A stretch of 64,000 nucleotides of DNA, from positions 186,001-250,000 of the forward strand of contig NZ_JANUDY010000001.1 of NCBI RefSeq assembly GCF_024809975.1, in the 5' to 3' direction. A program made the translations under genes and the position numbers. Below are positions 61,956-64,000 of the stretch, in pieces (the first letter of the stretch is position 1; each line of letters starts with the position of its first letter). Source of the stretch: Comamonas sp. BIGb0152 (lineage in GTDB: Bacteria; Pseudomonadota; Gammaproteobacteria; Burkholderiales; Burkholderiaceae_C). The notes beneath the pieces are model-generated. The model did no database searches, was not told the DNA's origin, and saw only the letters and a program-made list of their open reading frames with translations.

Positions 61956-64000
61956 TCAACGCTCCGTCAAGGCCTGGGCGCGCAACCATTGCTCGCGCAT
62001 CTGCGCCTCCAGCGCCAGCAGGCTCTCGGGCGCACCGCCACCGCCCACGGCCTGGATGTCTTGCAGCTGCTTTTTGACCTCGGGCCGGGCCAGCAGCTGG
62101 GCCACGGCCTGCTGCAGTTCGCGGTTGGCAGCGGCGTCGGCGTTGGCCGCTGCCCAGAGGATGAAGTGGTCGTAGACCGCCAAACCCGCCAGGGACGCAT
62201 GGGAGCCCAGCGTGGGCCAGGTGACCCCATCCAGGCTTTGCGGATGGGCCGGGTCGGCCGTGGTGCCCAGCACCCGCAGCTGGCCGCGCCGCACCGCCGT
62301 GGCCACGCCATTGACAGGGGCCAACACCAGCTCCACCGCATGCGCCTTCGTCACCACATCGGAGTCGGGGTACCTGCCGGGGAAGACCACGCGCGCCATG
62401 TCAACACCGCTGCGCGCCACCAGCTCGGCAAACGCCAGCTGCCCGATCCAGCCATCGTCCCCCGTTCCCACCCGCAGGCGGCCCGGATTCGCTCTTGCAT
62501 AGGCCAGCATCGCGTCGGTGCTGTCAATGCCCAGCGACTCGGCTTGTGTGCTGTCGATGGCCAACACCAAGGGCTGCGACGCGACCAAGGTCACCGGCAG
62601 CAGCGATCGCAACGCCACATCAATCGGCGGCCCTTGGTGCAAGCCTGGAATGCCGCCGCGCGGAAGGGTCATGGCGGTGAACAGGACCTGGCGGTCGCCG
62701 CCTTGCGCGGCCACCCGGTCGTAGTCGGCCACGCTGGCATCGGGCAGATGCTTGATCTCCACGTTGCGGCCCAGCAGCGGTGGCAAGTGCGCCGCCAGCA
62801 TCTGGGCATAAAGGCCATTGCGGCCGCCGGCTGGGGACGGCACCGTAATCTGCAGCGGGTACTGCGGCAGCGGCGCCAGCCACTGCCCGGCATCGTTCAT
62901 CAGGCCAACGCGCAGGGCCCACTCGCCAGAGGTCGATGCGTTGCGCACCAGCGCCTCAGCCACCCAGTACCGGCCCATGCGCCAGTACTGCCGGATCATC
63001 GGCCACTCGTCTTGCCAGCCGGGCGGGCGCCAGTCCTCGGCAAACAGCGCCGACACCACCGCGTAGCCATGGCGAAACCGGCGCGCCTCATGGAACTGCG
63101 GCGCAATCACCCATTGGCCGCGCGCATTCTGGTAGCCCCATCGCCCGCTCGCCGCATCCACGGCGGGCCGCAGTGCAGCCCCGCCCTGGCTGCGCTGCAG
63201 GCGCTGCCAGCGGCACACCCGGGGCGTCCGGGCGTCGCGCAGCAAACGCAGCCCGGCGTTGCTGCACAGCTGGATGCGGCGCTGCGCCGTCGCGTCGGGC
63301 AAATCGCCAAAGATGAATGGAATCACCATGCGCCCTTGCGGATCGATCAGGCCCGAGCCGGTCGAGCCCGGTGTGACGATCTGCTTTTTGTAGTCCATCC
63401 ACTGCGCGGTGGTGATATCGCTGGGCGGTACGGGCGCCAGCCAGCGGCCCCGGGCATCGCGCAGGCCCGGCTGTGCAAACACCAGATCCAGCCTGAGGTC
63501 CGAGGCCAAGGGCTTGGCATCGCCCGGCATCAGATAGGCCACAGCATCGGCGGAATACACCGCGTTCGTGGTGCGGCCATCGCAGGTCAGCGGCGGCACC
63601 GCCCAGTCGCCTTGCGCATCCACACGCCCGTAAGCGGTGGTGGCTTCCAGCTTGCCGTTGGGTTTGTACTGCACCAGCCACACCTTGGTGGCAGGCTGCA
63701 AGCTGTTGTTGACGCTGGAGTTACTGATGGATTCCACCCGTACCACCTGCCAGCGGCCACCACACAAGCTGCGCGCTGCAGGGGACAGGAACAGCGTGCG
63801 CCCCTCCAAGGCATCGAACAAGGCCGGCGACAAGCCGGCGTTCTGGCCGGGGTTCAGGCTGAGCCAGCGCACGCGGTCCATCAACCGGGGATCGAAGCGG
63901 GTCTCGAACATGAAGATATCGGCCCACCGCGCCTCAGGCGCAGACACGGGTTGCAACTGCCAGTGCTGCTGCACCGGCATGGCCTGCTCGGGGTGGGCGT
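61956..64000 (-). CDS. WG-repeat protein fused to a Bug/TctC-like binding domain (partial)
   Basis: At least 674 residues; the frame stays open to the right edge, so the N-terminus is missing. The N-terminal ~360 residues contain about five WG-type units (YGRVDAQGDWAVPPL, GLRDARGRWLAPVPP, GLIDPQGRMVIPFIF, WGYQNARGQWVIAPQF, GLMNDAGQWLAPLPQ). From about residue 370 the pattern changes to a Bug/TctC receptor: VPSPAGGRNGLYAQMLAAHL, then ADPAHPQSLDGVTWPTLGSH and a late helix with EVKKQLQDIQAVGGG. This combination is unusual; function is unknown. A periplasmic or outer-membrane sensor/receptor role is an inference. A signal peptide, if any, is outside the window. Confidence 0.8.
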   Translation of the reverse strand, partial: AHPEQAMPVQQHWQLQPVSAPEARWADIFMFETRFDPRLMDRVRWLSLNPGQNAGLSPALFDALEGRTLFLSPAARSLCGGRWQVVRVESISNSSVNNSLQPATKVWLVQYKPNGKLEATTAYGRVDAQGDWAVPPLTCDGRTTNAVYSADAVAYLMPGDAKPLASDLRLDLVFAQPGLRDARGRWLAPVPPSDITTAQWMDYKKQIVTPGSTGSGLIDPQGRMVIPFIFGDLPDATAQRRIQLCSNAGLRLLRDARTPRVCRWQRLQRSQGGAALRPAVDAASGRWGYQNARGQWVIAPQFHEARRFRHGYAVVSALFAEDWRPPGWQDEWPMIRQYWRMGRYWVAEALVRNASTSGEWALRVGLMNDAGQWLAPLPQYPLQITVPSPAGGRNGLYAQMLAAHLPPLLGRNVEIKHLPDASVADYDRVAAQGGDRQVLFTAMTLPRGGIPGLHQGPPIDVALRSLLPVTLVASQPLVLAIDSTQAESLGIDSTDAMLAYARANPGRLRVGTGDDGWIGQLAFAELVARSGVDMARVVFPGRYPDSDVVTKAHAVELVLAPVNGVATAVRRGQLRVLGTTADPAHPQSLDGVTWPTLGSHASLAGLAVYDHFILWAAANADAAANRELQQAVAQLLARPEVKKQLQDIQAVGGGGAPESLLALEAQMREQWLRAQALTER

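Overview
The window looks like chromosome of a high-GC betaproteobacterium of the family Comamonadaceae (Comamonas/Delftia/Acidovorax type). This is inferred from gene order and protein style (YicC-gmk-rpoZ-spoT, kinase-phosphatase-rdgB-hemW, Bug-type binding proteins, IPTL-CTERM-like surface proteins); no rRNA or species marker is present. Coding density is high. I saw no tRNA or rRNA gene, CRISPR array, prophage or complete insertion sequence.

Layout. 1-9.2 kb is housekeeping: a GspE/PulE ATPase running off the left edge, a spermidine-synthase-like methyltransferase, a DUF2798 protein, an inosine/uracil-type DNA glycosylase, TatD, the lipoprotein exporter pair LolD and LolC/E, an RpfE-like protein and RecJ. 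A 160-bp fold-back element sits behind the ATPase gene. 9.4-14.3 kb is an amino-acid module: a DadA-like oxidase facing an operon of binding protein, permease, ATPase, Lrp regulator and Asp/Glu-type racemase. 14.6-18.3 kb holds a PHP phosphatase, a YciO-type Sua5 protein, a site-2 protease and a tryptophanyl-tRNA synthetase with an extra C-terminal domain. 18.4-23.4 kb is a signalling operon: response regulator, LysM-FecR periplasmic protein and CHASE2 histidine kinase.

23.4-33.6 kb contains an MFS transporter, HemW, RdgB, a PP2C phosphatase with its Ser/Thr kinase, then YicC, Gmk, RpoZ, SpoT and GreB. 33.6-36.7 kb is a tightly overlapping tetR / Bug-protein / amidase operon with a clear candidate operator.

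37-54 kb is the most accessory part. Five large secreted proteins end in variants of an IPTL-CTERM sorting tail. Among them lie an ECF sigma/anti-sigma pair with a small secreted COG4315 protein, an FHA protein, two small unknown genes, a LysE exporter with a LysR regulator, an SDR oxidoreductase and LtrA. A near-canonical LexA (SOS) box lies at 37142-37157 in the promoter position of one of the small unknown genes. 54.6-57.7 kb is a two-component pair with an AraC-type output.

57.8-61.7 kb is a four-gene operon of an SsuABC/TauABC-type transporter with an acyl-CoA-dehydrogenase-like flavoprotein, probably for organosulfur or a related nutrient. The right edge holds a truncated gene that joins WG-type repeats to a Bug/TctC-like domain. 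The observations I consider most worth checking are the sorting-tail cluster, the SOS box with its small gene, the WG-TctC fusion, the TrpRS fusion, the LysM-FecR/CHASE2 operon and the fold-back element.
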